Source: a virus. Taken from it: a stretch of DNA of 28,741 bases. Below, in pieces: positions 8,101-15,864 of the stretch. The stretch lies in IMG/VR virus record IMGVR_UViG_3300008110_000296, positions 1 to 28,741 of that record. The stretch is one strand, 5' to 3'. Positions within the stretch are counted from its first letter, which is position 1, and each line of letters opens with the position of its first letter. Under the pieces are notes generated by a model that searched no databases, was not told the origin of the DNA, and was given only the letters and a program-made list of their open reading frames with translations. The position numbers and the translations under genes were made by a program.

Positions 8101-9785
8101 ATAAAGTAATGGGTGAAATCCCAGAATCTGAATTAGTTCGTAATCCACTCTTTGTTGACCTATATCGCAAGCGTATGGCAGCATCTGTACAGAATGCTAT
8201 TGAAACATACCCTGGCAAGGATATTCCACAGGCTTATCTGCGTAAACTAGAAAACTCATCCCGTCAATGGGCAAGAGCAGAACTACGTCGTACACTTTAC
8301 GATACATCAGAGCGTGTATCTGCAGCCAAGAGTCTTAAGTATGTGTTCCCCTTCTTCGGAGCATTTGCTGACGTGGCTGAAAAGTGGGGTCGCATTGTTC
8401 TTAATGACCCATCAGTTATCCGTAAACTAGAAACAGTTTATGATTCACCTGACCGCTCAGGTATGGTTGAAGAACGTGATGGTATTACATACATTAATCT
8501 TCCTGGTGAGTGGGCTAAGCGTCTTACATTAGGTAAAGTTGAGGGACGACCTCTTGCAATTCCTAAGCCATCACTCAATCTCATCTTCCAAGGTGGTGCT
8601 TGGTGGAATCCAGGTGCAGGTTGGTTCGTGCAGTTCCCAGCATCAGCACTATTGAAGGCTATTCCAGACCTAGAACGTAATGCTTTAGTTAAGGAAATCC
8701 TTCCATACGGTGCAGATGGTACTGGTTGGAAAGATTTAGTTGTTCAATCTGCAGGTGCTCGCAAGATTCTTGCCATCTTTGATGAAGATGACCCTATGCG
8801 TAAGAACTTAACTGTGCTTATTGCAGCAGAAGAGAACCAAAAGTATGACAGCGGTCTTCGTGCTACAGCACCTAGTGCTAAGGAAATCAATAAGAGAGTA
8901 CGAGATATCCTTGGTATGGAAGCAGCAGCACGTTTGGTCTTGCCATTTGCAACCAATACACGCTCACCTTACCAGTACTACATTGATGAGTACCACCGTC
9001 TTCGTGAAGAAGACCCAGTAACTGCTGCTGATAAGTTCTACGACAGGTACGGAGATGACTACTATCTCTTTACAACTAGCCTATCTAAGAACAACACAGG
9101 TATTGGCGCAACTATTGAGGCAGATAAGCGTACAAAGCAACTGTCAGATTTGATTGCAAAGAACCCTGAGTACGGTTGGTTCCTTGTAGGAGATGCTAAC
9201 GCAGGTCAATTCTCACCTACTGTTTATCAAAAGCAGCGTGAGATGGCAGTAGCCCCAGGTAGCACACGCAAGTTCCGTGAGTCTCAAGACCCATACGAGG
9301 CTATTAAAGAGACTAATGCCGAAAAGGGTTGGCTTGAGTACAACAAGGTTAATGACTTAATTGAAGCACAGCGTATTGCTCGTGGTCTTAAGACATTAAA
9401 CTCAAAGGGTGCTGAAGACCTTAAGCAAATCAAGGAAGAGTTTATTGCTGAGTTGTCTCAGGAGAACCCTGACTGGGCAACAGCACGAGGCAAGATTGAT
9501 ACAGGCAAGGTTAACAACTTCTTGAAGTTTGCTAATACTGCAGTCAAGGACCCACGTCTTGCCAATCGTTCCGATATGAAGAGTATGAAGGAATACTTGG
9601 AAGTTCGTGAATTGATTGTAAATGCTTTGTCTCAACGCAAATCAAAGAGTCTTGACAATGAAGGTAACGCTGATATCAAGGAAATCTGGGATGAGTTCAT
9701 TGGTGACTTGATTGACCAAGATGTTACATTCAACAAAATCTATACACGCATACTTGAAAATGATGACCTTCGGAAGGGCTTATAA
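5106..9785 (+). CDS. giant 1559-residue virion protein, putative internal/ejection protein
   Basis: By far the largest gene of the window. The product is predominantly helical and charged, with long Lys/Glu/Asp-rich segments (for example residues about 490-560) and no membrane segment, signal peptide or catalytic motif that I can identify. A region around residues 1065-1100 (SLKYVFPFFGAFADVAEKW) is more hydrophobic and may be conserved. The start is an ATGA overlap with the preceding gene. It lies among head genes and no tape measure is seen elsewhere. The best inference is a DNA-ejection or internal core protein like the large internal virion proteins of podoviruses. A tape measure is less likely because it sits before the capsid gene and lacks the usual tail-tube and chaperone neighbours. 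Confidence 0.65.
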   Translation: MSEREAAQRALEAKNKAGNPSAFDVMGAFSNYYNPTANPAKADSVALGFGTSLKPVNRAEAVASFNAQQKAKSPTTGSLQPAAQQSGFWSKVFGAMEKAYNFSSQVVSFGLTLGEESNPLYQGGFEFDNVKNSWNAARQISPGRAFVRTFAGNSIDDIEGLFSGVVKTVSGGKLSGADKFLQDHMLFAANDFNIYDEAQREEAFRTQTIGRFSSLATDTVARFTIDPTIFAGKLYKAYKVAGVTVKSAEELKGIMAGTVTGRRATRIRATMNDFIEKTDGMNQSDLFRVKAIRESANPASFADVLADANKIDDKVTRHQAKMDIINWAMGDASAANRLVETQGAIAAKIGQLQDEVVQAKYFGQSFDKKTGQYTFDLTNNGPDYENVVELAKQFEGELAAINKKLATEAIIDPTKVPKFDTLSLARQAASRSQEFIDVRAGAAGGVFRVLTGFAYKTPKGWIDFTDNQSVQTLDNMLNRVRGFSDKQRQVYVTKIADAQNKLKAGVKDPELKKELVAEIKNLKADMKQAAFTVQRRDELFAKYTQAVDPNDRAFVYQQIEEELFNTVARQFGYQEADVRKAWTVFSQGRAKAHNIIRERAYTGAIDPATGAPVGAKVKPIVGDEATYVIPLPLNETQLVKQLPTLDIDQMYNVLNKYTRAQRVDKFGKVYNKLRPAQGLGEDLIDGLDSLLKFEVLARLGYPVRNVTEGHMRILTTAGPMVILNKIKAGSRNIISNGFKGASLDDIYNWSDSVKLNTKRTELAAMLDNADDPIQIQREIDEIDKMLDGTIKIKDRYGLGLREIDGVKYEDALGATPERARFIQEKFIANAAKIVDNHFSESSKKLKNLYETNGDFVVIRGSDAMWEDAYYRVVNRQVRNSKLTSILLQNKPREQLIDEAEMFLLKNSEGRKILKNLAMGRDARAIAEANMLNVENLFPSWVNPKLKDIASKRAITLDDIKKYFGTDTTRRPDVNAAQIGAANGTGVAARMWGDFLEGFYKVMGEIPESELVRNPLFVDLYRKRMAASVQNAIETYPGKDIPQAYLRKLENSSRQWARAELRRTLYDTSERVSAAKSLKYVFPFFGAFADVAEKWGRIVLNDPSVIRKLETVYDSPDRSGMVEERDGITYINLPGEWAKRLTLGKVEGRPLAIPKPSLNLIFQGGAWWNPGAGWFVQFPASALLKAIPDLERNALVKEILPYGADGTGWKDLVVQSAGARKILAIFDEDDPMRKNLTVLIAAEENQKYDSGLRATAPSAKEINKRVRDILGMEAAARLVLPFATNTRSPYQYYIDEYHRLREEDPVTAADKFYDRYGDDYYLFTTSLSKNNTGIGATIEADKRTKQLSDLIAKNPEYGWFLVGDANAGQFSPTVYQKQREMAVAPGSTRKFRESQDPYEAIKETNAEKGWLEYNKVNDLIEAQRIARGLKTLNSKGAEDLKQIKEEFIAELSQENPDWATARGKIDTGKVNNFLKFANTAVKDPRLANRSDMKSMKEYLEVRELIVNALSQRKSKSLDNEGNADIKEIWDEFIGDLIDQDVTFNKIYTRILENDDLRKGL

Positions 9786-10525
9786 TGAGTGCTGCAGATA
9801 AGGCAAAGGCTAAACTTAGTGGCGAATCTAGCGCTGCTACAGGATACGCTCCTGGAACTGTATATCTAGGTTCAGAGGCTTATGCTGCTAGTACAGTTAT
9901 GAGTCCTACTGGAACTACATACAACATTCCTGCTGGCAAGTCAGACCGTACCGTTCCTCTTAATGATGCAAAGAAACTTTACATCACAGACCCAGCAGTC
10001 AAGGCAAAGTGGAATGCAGCGCTAAAGAAGTATGGCTTTGAGACTGACCCAATCAAGGGTCGTATGATGTGGGAGATGGCAGTAGATGGTGCATCTGACT
10101 GGTATCAAACATCTGAAGGTCAGCAGAAGATTACACCTGAGATGTACCTACAATGGTATGCAAAGGAAACTGCACCAAAGAAGAAAGAGAATCTTCCAAG
10201 CCGTCAGGTTTATATGTATGACGAGGCTACAGTCCAGGGCATTATTACAGACACAATCTCTAAAACATTAGGACGTAAGCCTACAGATAGCGAAAGCAAA
10301 GACTTTTATACAGCAATTCAGAAGATGATTGAAGAGGGAACTGTTACAACTAACAAGACCCGCATCAATCCTGAGACTGGCTTGAAGGAAAGTTACTCAG
10401 TTACTGAGCCAGGGTTTAGTCGTGAAAAGGCAGAAGCATTTATCCAGAGCAAGATTACTGGAACAGAAGACTACGAAGAGAAGAAGAGTCTTGACTTCGT
10501 TGACTTCATCCGAGGAATCAGGTAG
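9785..10525 (+). CDS. putative internal virion protein
   Basis: A 246-residue soluble protein, helical and Lys/Glu-rich in the C-terminal two-thirds. Its N-terminal 50 residues are low complexity and Ala/Ser/Thr/Gly-rich (GESSAATGYAPGTVYLG). The start overlaps the stop of the giant gene (TAATG), with GGAAGGG 7 bases upstream. A segment at about 75-110 (KYGFETDPIKGRMMWEMAV) and another with DSESKDFYTAIQKMIEEG look like ordered helical repeats. I do not recognise the family. Co-transcription with two other helical proteins between the giant gene and the scaffold suggests a packaged or ejected component. Confidence 0.65.
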   Translation: MSAADKAKAKLSGESSAATGYAPGTVYLGSEAYAASTVMSPTGTTYNIPAGKSDRTVPLNDAKKLYITDPAVKAKWNAALKKYGFETDPIKGRMMWEMAVDGASDWYQTSEGQQKITPEMYLQWYAKETAPKKKENLPSRQVYMYDEATVQGIITDTISKTLGRKPTDSESKDFYTAIQKMIEEGTVTTNKTRINPETGLKESYSVTEPGFSREKAEAFIQSKITGTEDYEEKKSLDFVDFIRGIR

Positions 10526-10533
10526 GAAGTATA

Positions 10534-11529
10534 GTGGCTGACACAAAAGAACAGATTGCATACGACCAGGAACTTGCTTCTCTCAACCAGATGAAGGGCA
10601 TCCCTTCACTTAAGGTTGCCTATGATGCTGCTCTTGCTGCATTCAATAAGAAATATCCTAATGGTCGTCCAGGTACATCATCATCAACTGGTGCCAAAGC
10701 AGCATCATCAAAGGGATTAACACAGGCTCTTATTGATAGCCGTCCTGATGATGTTAACTTACGTCTTGCGTGGGAAGCATTCCTTGCAGATAACCTTACT
10801 GACGCAGAGCGTTACTGGCGTTCAAGTAAGTACTTCACAGAAGTATCTGACTTATCACAGTCACGAGGCGAAACCAAGTTAGGTCGCCCAGGGGTATACG
10901 CACAAGACCTTTCCAAGTATCGCGCTGCTCAGCGTGTGCGTTTGGCTCAGTCTGGAATTACATTAAGTGAAGCGCTATTCAATACAGTAACCGAAGATGC
11001 TTACCTTGGCGGATTGTCTGACCAAGAACTAGATGTCAAGGCATTGGCTGCATTCCAGGGAAAAATTGGTGGCAACACCCTTTCTCAGGTTAACTCACTT
11101 AAGTCATATGCAAACTCATTCGGTATGCAGTACGACCAAAATACTTTTGATACTTACTCACGAGATATCTTTGCTGGATTGACAACAGTTGCAGATGTCC
11201 AAGAGAAGATTCGTATGGATGCTGCTAGCACATATCCAGTCTACAAAGACCAGATTGATAAGGGCGTAAGCCTTGATGCTTTGGCTTCTGCCTACAAGTC
11301 TTCTATGGCTAACATCCTTGAGAAGGACCCAGACTCAATCGGATACAACGACCCTATCTTGCGTCGTGCTTTGCAGTACATAGGTCCAGATGGCAAGCCA
11401 TCAGTCAAACCACTATGGCAGTTTGAAAAAGAACTACGCAGCACTCCTGAATGGGAATACACAAATAATGCACGAGACACAATTGACTCGTTATCACTTA
11501 AAGTTCTTCGTGATTGGGGGCTAGCCTAA
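10534..11529 (+). CDS. putative internal virion protein
   Basis: A 331-residue protein starting with GTG; the ribosome site AGGAAG lies about 5 bases upstream. It is largely helical. Residues about 45-60 are a Ser/Ala/Gly linker, and residues 130-260 form a long helical region containing repeated-looking helix-turn units. The C-terminus (residues about 290-331) has STPEWEYTNNARDTIDSL, an aromatic and charged module. No enzyme motif or membrane segment is visible. Its stop overlaps the next ATG (TAATG). Together with its neighbours it probably belongs to a set of virion-internal proteins, by position and composition only. Confidence 0.65.
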   Translation: MADTKEQIAYDQELASLNQMKGIPSLKVAYDAALAAFNKKYPNGRPGTSSSTGAKAASSKGLTQALIDSRPDDVNLRLAWEAFLADNLTDAERYWRSSKYFTEVSDLSQSRGETKLGRPGVYAQDLSKYRAAQRVRLAQSGITLSEALFNTVTEDAYLGGLSDQELDVKALAAFQGKIGGNTLSQVNSLKSYANSFGMQYDQNTFDTYSRDIFAGLTTVADVQEKIRMDAASTYPVYKDQIDKGVSLDALASAYKSSMANILEKDPDSIGYNDPILRRALQYIGPDGKPSVKPLWQFEKELRSTPEWEYTNNARDTIDSLSLKVLRDWGLA

Positions 11530-13115
11530 TGGCATACACAGCAGCACAATGGGCTAGATTACAGGCTGGGCTACCACCAGAGGACAAGACTTCATACGCA
11601 GAATATCTTGCGTCGCTTAATCAGAAAGACCCATCTGATGTAAAACTTTCTGCACAGGCTGCAGCAGCAACACCAGCAACAGCCTCTCAATCAAATGATG
11701 CAGCCCGTGCTGCTCTAATGAGACTTACATCTGGCGCAACACTAACTGATGCTGAGAAAAAGTTATTAAATATTTCAACAACACCTGCACCAGCAGCGAC
11801 ACCAACTGCTAAGACTGTAACAGGAACATCTTACAAGGGAACTGGCGCTAATAGAATTAAGGTAACATCTTATTCTGATGGCTCAACATCTGAAGAACCA
11901 GCACCAGTTGATGTAGTTGTTACCAGTAATCTTCCAGCAGGATTTACTGCAGGGGCATTTCCAAAGGAATTAGAAAAGTTCTTTGGTGCAGCATCTGCTT
12001 ATCCTGGATATAAGATTGATTCTTTCACAGACAAAGATGGAAAGGTTTACTACCAACTATCTGTTGCTACTGGACCTAATTCATCTCAGACATTCGGTGC
12101 TAGATTTGCCAAAGATGCAGCAGGTGGATGGACGACATACAGTTCAACAACACCTACAGCCACAAATACATCATCTACAAATGGCGCAACATCTGATGAG
12201 ATTGCAAATCTTAAGGCACAACTTGCTTCACTTCAGAATCAAAACACAGCAGCAGCAAATATTGCAGCAGCCAACGCAGCCAAAGAAACAGAGTCTAAGC
12301 GCCAGTCAGTTATTGCAGTTCTTACTGACCGCTTTAATAAGTATGGCTTGAGTTCACTAGTAACAAAGATTCGTGACCTAGCAGTAGATGGAGCAACAGA
12401 GGCTACTATTACTCTTGCTCTTCAGGAGACACCTGAGTATCAGCAACGCTTTGCTGCTAACTCAGAACGTCTTAAGAAGAATCTTCAGGTGCTTACACCT
12501 GCAGAGTATCTCAACCTAGAAGACGGATACCGTCAGGTTCTACGAGCATACGGACTTAAGCAGTTTGACACAGATGAGTATGTCCGTCAGTTTATTTCTA
12601 ATGACGTATCAGCAGCAGAACTATCTGACCGCGTAGTAACAGCAGTACAGCGTGTACAGAATGCTGACCCATCAGTATCAAAGCAGTTGCGTGACTACTA
12701 CGGTATCGGCAATACTGACCTTGTTGCATATGTTCTTGACCCTAACCAGCAACTACCTAAGATTCAACGTCAGGTTGCAGCAGCAGAGATTGGTGCAGCA
12801 GCAGCGGTACAGGGAATCACAGCAGGAGTATCTGTTGCAGAACAACTTGCTGCACAAGGAGTCACACAGGCTGAGGCTCGTAAGGGTTATGCGACTATCG
12901 CAGACATCCTGCCTACAGCAGAGAAACTTTCAGCAATCTATGGTGGAGTTGAAGCAGGTTACGGACTTGGCGAAGCAGAGCAAGAAGTATTTAATTCTCT
13001 TGCAGAAGCACAGCGCAAGCGTGAACGCTTAACATCACGAGAGATTGCAGCATTTAGTGGGCGAACAGGTATTGCCCGCACAGGTCTGACCCAGACAACA
13101 CAGGGTCAATTCTAA
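11529..13115 (+). CDS. putative internal virion protein with low-complexity N-terminal half
   Basis: A 528-residue protein. ATG 11529 is chosen over an upstream TTG at 11514 because it overlaps the previous stop and has GGGGG at 11516-11520. Residues about 40-110 are Ala/Thr/Pro-rich. Residues about 125-205 look like a small beta domain (YKIDSFTDKDGKVYYQLSV). From about 225 the chain is helical, with an Ala-rich stretch near 420-455 (AAAEIGAAAAVQGITAGVSV) that could be weakly amphipathic or membrane-active. The final segment is basic and glutamine-rich (AQRKRERLTSREIAAFSGR). No catalytic signature is seen. As the last large gene before scaffold and capsid, it fits an ejected or core protein. 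Confidence 0.65.
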   Translation: MAYTAAQWARLQAGLPPEDKTSYAEYLASLNQKDPSDVKLSAQAAAATPATASQSNDAARAALMRLTSGATLTDAEKKLLNISTTPAPAATPTAKTVTGTSYKGTGANRIKVTSYSDGSTSEEPAPVDVVVTSNLPAGFTAGAFPKELEKFFGAASAYPGYKIDSFTDKDGKVYYQLSVATGPNSSQTFGARFAKDAAGGWTTYSSTTPTATNTSSTNGATSDEIANLKAQLASLQNQNTAAANIAAANAAKETESKRQSVIAVLTDRFNKYGLSSLVTKIRDLAVDGATEATITLALQETPEYQQRFAANSERLKKNLQVLTPAEYLNLEDGYRQVLRAYGLKQFDTDEYVRQFISNDVSAAELSDRVVTAVQRVQNADPSVSKQLRDYYGIGNTDLVAYVLDPNQQLPKIQRQVAAAEIGAAAAVQGITAGVSVAEQLAAQGVTQAEARKGYATIADILPTAEKLSAIYGGVEAGYGLGEAEQEVFNSLAEAQRKRERLTSREIAAFSGRTGIARTGLTQTTQGQF

Positions 13116-13235
13116 GAATCCTTGACGGACTTACCAGCACCGTCAGGCGTATAAGACTGGAAGCAGAAGCCGACCTACTCCCCCTAGTAGCAATCGTGGT
13201 CTGCGAACTAACAACGAATAGAAAGGGTGGTTGCT
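13116..13235 (+). other. intergenic region with inverted repeats before the scaffold gene
   Basis: The longest non-coding gap inside the operon. TGACGG at 13123-13128 is the reverse complement of CCGTCA at 13141-13146, and a second short stem (CTACT/AGTAG) lies around 13173-13189. No T-tract follows either stem. TTGACG at 13122-13127 and TATAAG at 13150-13155 resemble promoter boxes, but the 22-base spacing is too long for a standard promoter. The gap ends with an AAAGGGTGG ribosome site. Its place before scaffold and capsid suggests an mRNA leader, processing site or internal promoter. Confidence 0.4.
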
Positions 13236-13706
13236 ATGAGCAACAACAATTACTGGGATGAAGACGACGACGACCTAGATATGGATTCCACAGCCGAAGG
13301 CGGAGACTTAGTTAAAAAACTAAGAAAAGCCAAGCGTGCTGATGAGAAGCGTATTAAGGAACTTACCGAGCAACTTGAGACATTTACCAAGTCGCAGCGT
13401 GAAAGCACCGTCAAGCAAATCCTGGAGAAAAAGGGAGTTAATCAGAAGGCTGCACGCCTTATCCTAAAAGACTTGGAAGGCGACTTCTCAGAAGATTCAG
13501 TTTCAAACTGGCTTGATGATAACGCTGACCTCTTTGGTTTACAGGTGCAGGACACTCAGAAAGAACAAAATCTTTCAACATTGCGTCAACAGGACACAAT
13601 TGCACAGAGTGCCATAACTCCCGATAGAGCAGAAGACTTTGAGTTGCGTCTGAACAATGCTAGCAGCACAGAAGACATCATTGACTTGCTCCGTTCGCAG
13701 CAGTAA
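13236..13706 (+). CDS. capsid scaffolding protein
   Basis: A 156-residue protein with the usual scaffold build. It has a very acidic N-terminus (WDEDDDDLDMD) and a long charged coiled-coil-like helix with KRADEKRIKELTEQLETF in residues about 30-65. A small helical C-terminal domain follows (NQKAARLILKDLEGDF and onward). It lies immediately before the major capsid gene, the classical scaffold position. ATG 13236 is chosen over an in-frame GTG at 13227, which would lie inside the likely ribosome site. Scaffolds line the procapsid interior and leave or are degraded before packaging. The Ntn-hydrolase encoded at 3826 is a candidate for that cleavage. Confidence 0.85.
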   Translation: MSNNNYWDEDDDDLDMDSTAEGGDLVKKLRKAKRADEKRIKELTEQLETFTKSQRESTVKQILEKKGVNQKAARLILKDLEGDFSEDSVSNWLDDNADLFGLQVQDTQKEQNLSTLRQQDTIAQSAITPDRAEDFELRLNNASSTEDIIDLLRSQQ

Positions 13707-13726
13707 TTATCCGTTCATAGTCACTT

Positions 13727-13734
13727 GGAGGTGA
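13727..13734 (+). promoter_or_regulatory. near-perfect Shine-Dalgarno of the capsid gene
   Basis: GGAGGTGA, almost a full match to the anti-Shine-Dalgarno, lies 7 bases before the major capsid start. Most genes of the window have weaker sites or depend on overlap coupling, so this fits the high translation a capsid protein needs. Confidence 0.75.
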
Positions 13735-13741
13735 CCAAACA

Positions 13742-14944
13742 ATGTCCAACCAATATACAGATACCTCTAGCACCTCGCTAGGCGGTACAGTAGGTGGCGC
13801 TGGTCTCGTACAGAAGGCGTATGACCGCCTTCTAGAGTTTGCTCTCCGTTCAGAACCACTAATTCGTTCTGTCGCAGATAAGCGTCCAGCACGCCAAGCA
13901 TTCCCAGGACAAACAGTTGTCCTACAGAAGTGGGTTGACCTTGACCAGTCAACATCAGCACTTACAGAAACAGTTGACCCAGATGCAGTTGCATTGTCAA
14001 CACCAACAACAGTTACAGTAACTCTTCAGGAGTTCGGTAACTCTGTTCTTGTAACTCGTGCTCTACAGTTATTCTCACTCGCAGACGTTGACCCAGGTAT
14101 TGCAAACATCATTGCTTACAATGCTGCAGACTCAATTGACGCAGTAGCAATGACAACACTACGCTCAGGTTCAAACAACATCTACGCAGGTAACGCAACA
14201 GCAGTTGCAAACGTAGATGCAGCAGACACAATTGACTCAGCAGACATCCGTCGTGCTGTAGCAAAGTTGCGTGCTAACAAGGCTAAGGCTCGTCGTGGCA
14301 CAGCATACTGGGCTGGAATCCACCCAGAAGTTTCACACGACCTTCGTGCAGAGACAGGCAATATGGGCTGGAACTTCGTTCACGCTCAGACAACACCATC
14401 TGTTGACAAGATTTGGGCTGGCGAAATCGGACAGTACGAAGGCGCATTCTTCGTAGAGTCTCCACGTCTTTACTCAAGCAAGTCAGGTGCAGACCAGACA
14501 GCGCTAACAACAACAGCAGTAACAGTTGCAGGAACATCAGCAGGATTCACATTCGGCGTTGCTTCATCATCTGTTATCGCATCTCGTGCAGAAGTTGGCG
14601 ACAAGATTGCAGGAACAGGTATCGCTTCAGGCGCACTTATTTCTGACATCTCAACAACAGGTTCAACAACAACAATTACTGTATCTATTGCTAACACAGC
14701 AGCAGTTACAGCAACAACAACTGTAACTGTAACCCCAGTAACTCGTGTCTTTGACACAATCCTCTGCGGTTCACAGGCTATGGCTGAGGCAGTTGCTGAA
14801 GAGCCACACGTCGTTATCGGTAACGTTACAGATAAGTTGATGCGCTTCCGCCCAATGGGTTGGTACGGCGTACTTGGCTTCGCTGTATACCGTGATGAGG
14901 CTCTATACCGAATCACATCAGGTTCATCAATCGCTGCTCTCTAA
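13742..14944 (+). CDS. major capsid protein, N4-gp56 family
   Basis: The shell protein of the head. Residues 1-245 follow the N4-gp56 pattern: an N-terminal helix (LVQKAYDRLLEFALRSEPLI), then GQTVVLQKWVDLDQ leading to LTETVDPDA, then VTVTLQEFGNSVLVTRAL, IRRAVAKLRANKAK, an IHPEVSHDL turn and a GEIGQYEGAFFVESP strand. Residues 246-335 appear to be an insertion rich in Val, Thr, Ala, Ser and Gly (GTGIASGALISDISTTGS), probably a small beta domain. The core resumes with TRVFDTILCGSQAMAEAV and ends near ALYRITSG. The scaffold gene precedes it, and a hairpin without T-tract follows. The family call is from remembered sequence pattern. A different HK97-fold capsid family is the only serious alternative. 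Confidence 0.88.
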   Translation: MSNQYTDTSSTSLGGTVGGAGLVQKAYDRLLEFALRSEPLIRSVADKRPARQAFPGQTVVLQKWVDLDQSTSALTETVDPDAVALSTPTTVTVTLQEFGNSVLVTRALQLFSLADVDPGIANIIAYNAADSIDAVAMTTLRSGSNNIYAGNATAVANVDAADTIDSADIRRAVAKLRANKAKARRGTAYWAGIHPEVSHDLRAETGNMGWNFVHAQTTPSVDKIWAGEIGQYEGAFFVESPRLYSSKSGADQTALTTTAVTVAGTSAGFTFGVASSSVIASRAEVGDKIAGTGIASGALISDISTTGSTTTITVSIANTAAVTATTTVTVTPVTRVFDTILCGSQAMAEAVAEEPHVVIGNVTDKLMRFRPMGWYGVLGFAVYRDEALYRITSGSSIAAL

Positions 14945-14961
14945 TTGAGTTGATTGACTGT

Positions 14962-14983
14962 AGGGCTAGGGAAACCTAGCCTT
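14962..14983 (+). other. GAAA-loop hairpin after the capsid gene
   Basis: A 9-bp stem (14962-14970 with 14975-14983, one G-T pair) is closed by a GAAA tetraloop, 17 bases after the capsid stop. There is no run of T behind it, so it is unlikely to terminate strongly. It could protect or process the capsid mRNA or act as a partial attenuator. Confidence 0.6.
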
Positions 14984-15008
14984 ATGGTGAGTTCACTAAG
15001 GAGGACTA

Positions 15009-15281
15009 ATGGCTAACTGGACTTTTACAACACCAACAGTATTAGAAGGACCAATTGGCGAAGGTCGCTTATTTGACTTCTATCGTCAGGACAGAGGCGT
15101 AACAATTGTTATGCAACCTTCTGGAACTTATAAGCAAATTCGTTATCCAATGGATGAAGACCTTGCCCAATATCCACAAGTCTACAGAGGTGGCTATAAC
15201 CACACAGTAGATGATGCAACAAAGGCAGCACTTATTGCTGGCAATGTAGGAATAACAGAAGCAAACTTCGTAGAACAGTAG
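15009..15281 (+). CDS. small hypothetical protein after the capsid gene
   Basis: A 90-residue protein with a strong ribosome site (AAGGAGG) 6 bases before ATG. It appears beta-rich and aromatic in its first 65 residues (WTFTTPTVLEGPIGEGRLFD, YKQIRYPMDED), followed by a short helix (VDDATKAALIAGN). No family is recognised. Its position just after the capsid gene is where head-decoration or head-completion proteins often lie. A virion role is therefore possible but unproven. Confidence 0.75.
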   Translation: MANWTFTTPTVLEGPIGEGRLFDFYRQDRGVTIVMQPSGTYKQIRYPMDEDLAQYPQVYRGGYNHTVDDATKAALIAGNVGITEANFVEQ

Positions 15282-15287
15282 GGGACA

Positions 15288-15719
15288 ATGGAACATATCC
15301 ATATCAGTAAGGTTCTTGAATTTGGATTTACAGAGACGCACGACTTCAAAGCAACACTATGGGGTTGCTCTCTCTGTGATGCAACACAAGACAAACCATT
15401 TGAACACGAAGATATAGAGATTGACCACACCAACTGTGATGATGATTGTTTTGGTTGCAAGGTCAAGACATTAGAACTTAATACTGGTGACGCTAATAGT
15501 AAAAAGACTATGAGCAATAAGAAGTTCAATTCAGAATTGAATGCTTACAGGGAAGCAAGAAGCCAGGGCATTCAACCATCAGGTACGACTATGACCAAGA
15601 TTGAAGAGGCTTACAAAGCCTCAGAAAATCTAGGCAAAGCCTACAAGGGTGAGAGTATGCCTGATGCAAGCAAGATAGATAAATCACTAGCAAAAACTAT
15701 GAATGAACTGGGAGCATAA
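15288..15719 (+). CDS. hypothetical protein with Cys-rich N-terminal half
   Basis: A 143-residue protein. The start has AGGGGAC directly upstream. Residues 27 and 30 form a CxxC (WGCSLC), and Cys50, Cys54 and Cys57 form a second cluster (NCDDDCFGC) with several His and Asp residues between. This could bind zinc. The C-terminal half (about 75-143) is a charged helical region with Lys, Glu and Ala. No family is recognised. It sits at the head of a run of small basic genes, and a DNA- or RNA-binding role would fit but is inference. Confidence 0.75.
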   Translation: MEHIHISKVLEFGFTETHDFKATLWGCSLCDATQDKPFEHEDIEIDHTNCDDDCFGCKVKTLELNTGDANSKKTMSNKKFNSELNAYREARSQGIQPSGTTMTKIEEAYKASENLGKAYKGESMPDASKIDKSLAKTMNELGA

Positions 15720-15720
15720 A

Positions 15721-15864
15721 ATGATGGGTAAGAAGATGGCTGGTAAGGCTGGCAAGATGTACAAGAAGGCAGAGAAGATGGAAGAAATGGCTATGAAAAT
15801 GAAGATGGCTAAGAAGTCTCCTGCTAAGAAGGCAGCAGCAAAGAAGATGGGCAAGAAGAAGTAA
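15721..15864 (+). CDS. tiny Lys/Met-rich basic protein
   Basis: A 47-residue protein made mostly of Lys (18) and Met (10), with Ala and Gly. It begins MMGKKMAGKAGKMYKKAEK and ends in a SPAKK-type histone-tail-like segment and a KKK terminus. The ATG is one base after the upstream stop, and its own stop overlaps the next ATG (TAATG). Coding status is supported by this tight chaining and by the clean frame, but there is little else. It could condense or neutralise DNA in the head, by composition only. Confidence 0.65.
   Translation: MMGKKMAGKAGKMYKKAEKMEEMAMKMKMAKKSPAKKAAAKKMGKKK

Noticed and set aside
5106-9785. Tape measure protein
   Set aside because: There is no tail tube or tail assembly chaperone, the gene precedes the capsid, and the sequence lacks the long repetitive helices with hydrophobic segments that tape measures usually show. 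It is kept as a weaker alternative only.
13122-13155. Standard promoter TTGACG...TATAAG before the scaffold gene
   Set aside because: The 22-base spacing is outside the usual 16-19 range, and TTGACG is part of an inverted repeat, so it is only mentioned as a possibility.
14470-14916. Minus-strand open frame of 148 codons opposite the capsid gene
   Set aside because: It follows the Thr/Val-rich insert of the capsid gene, and composition explains it. The plus-strand capsid call is strong.
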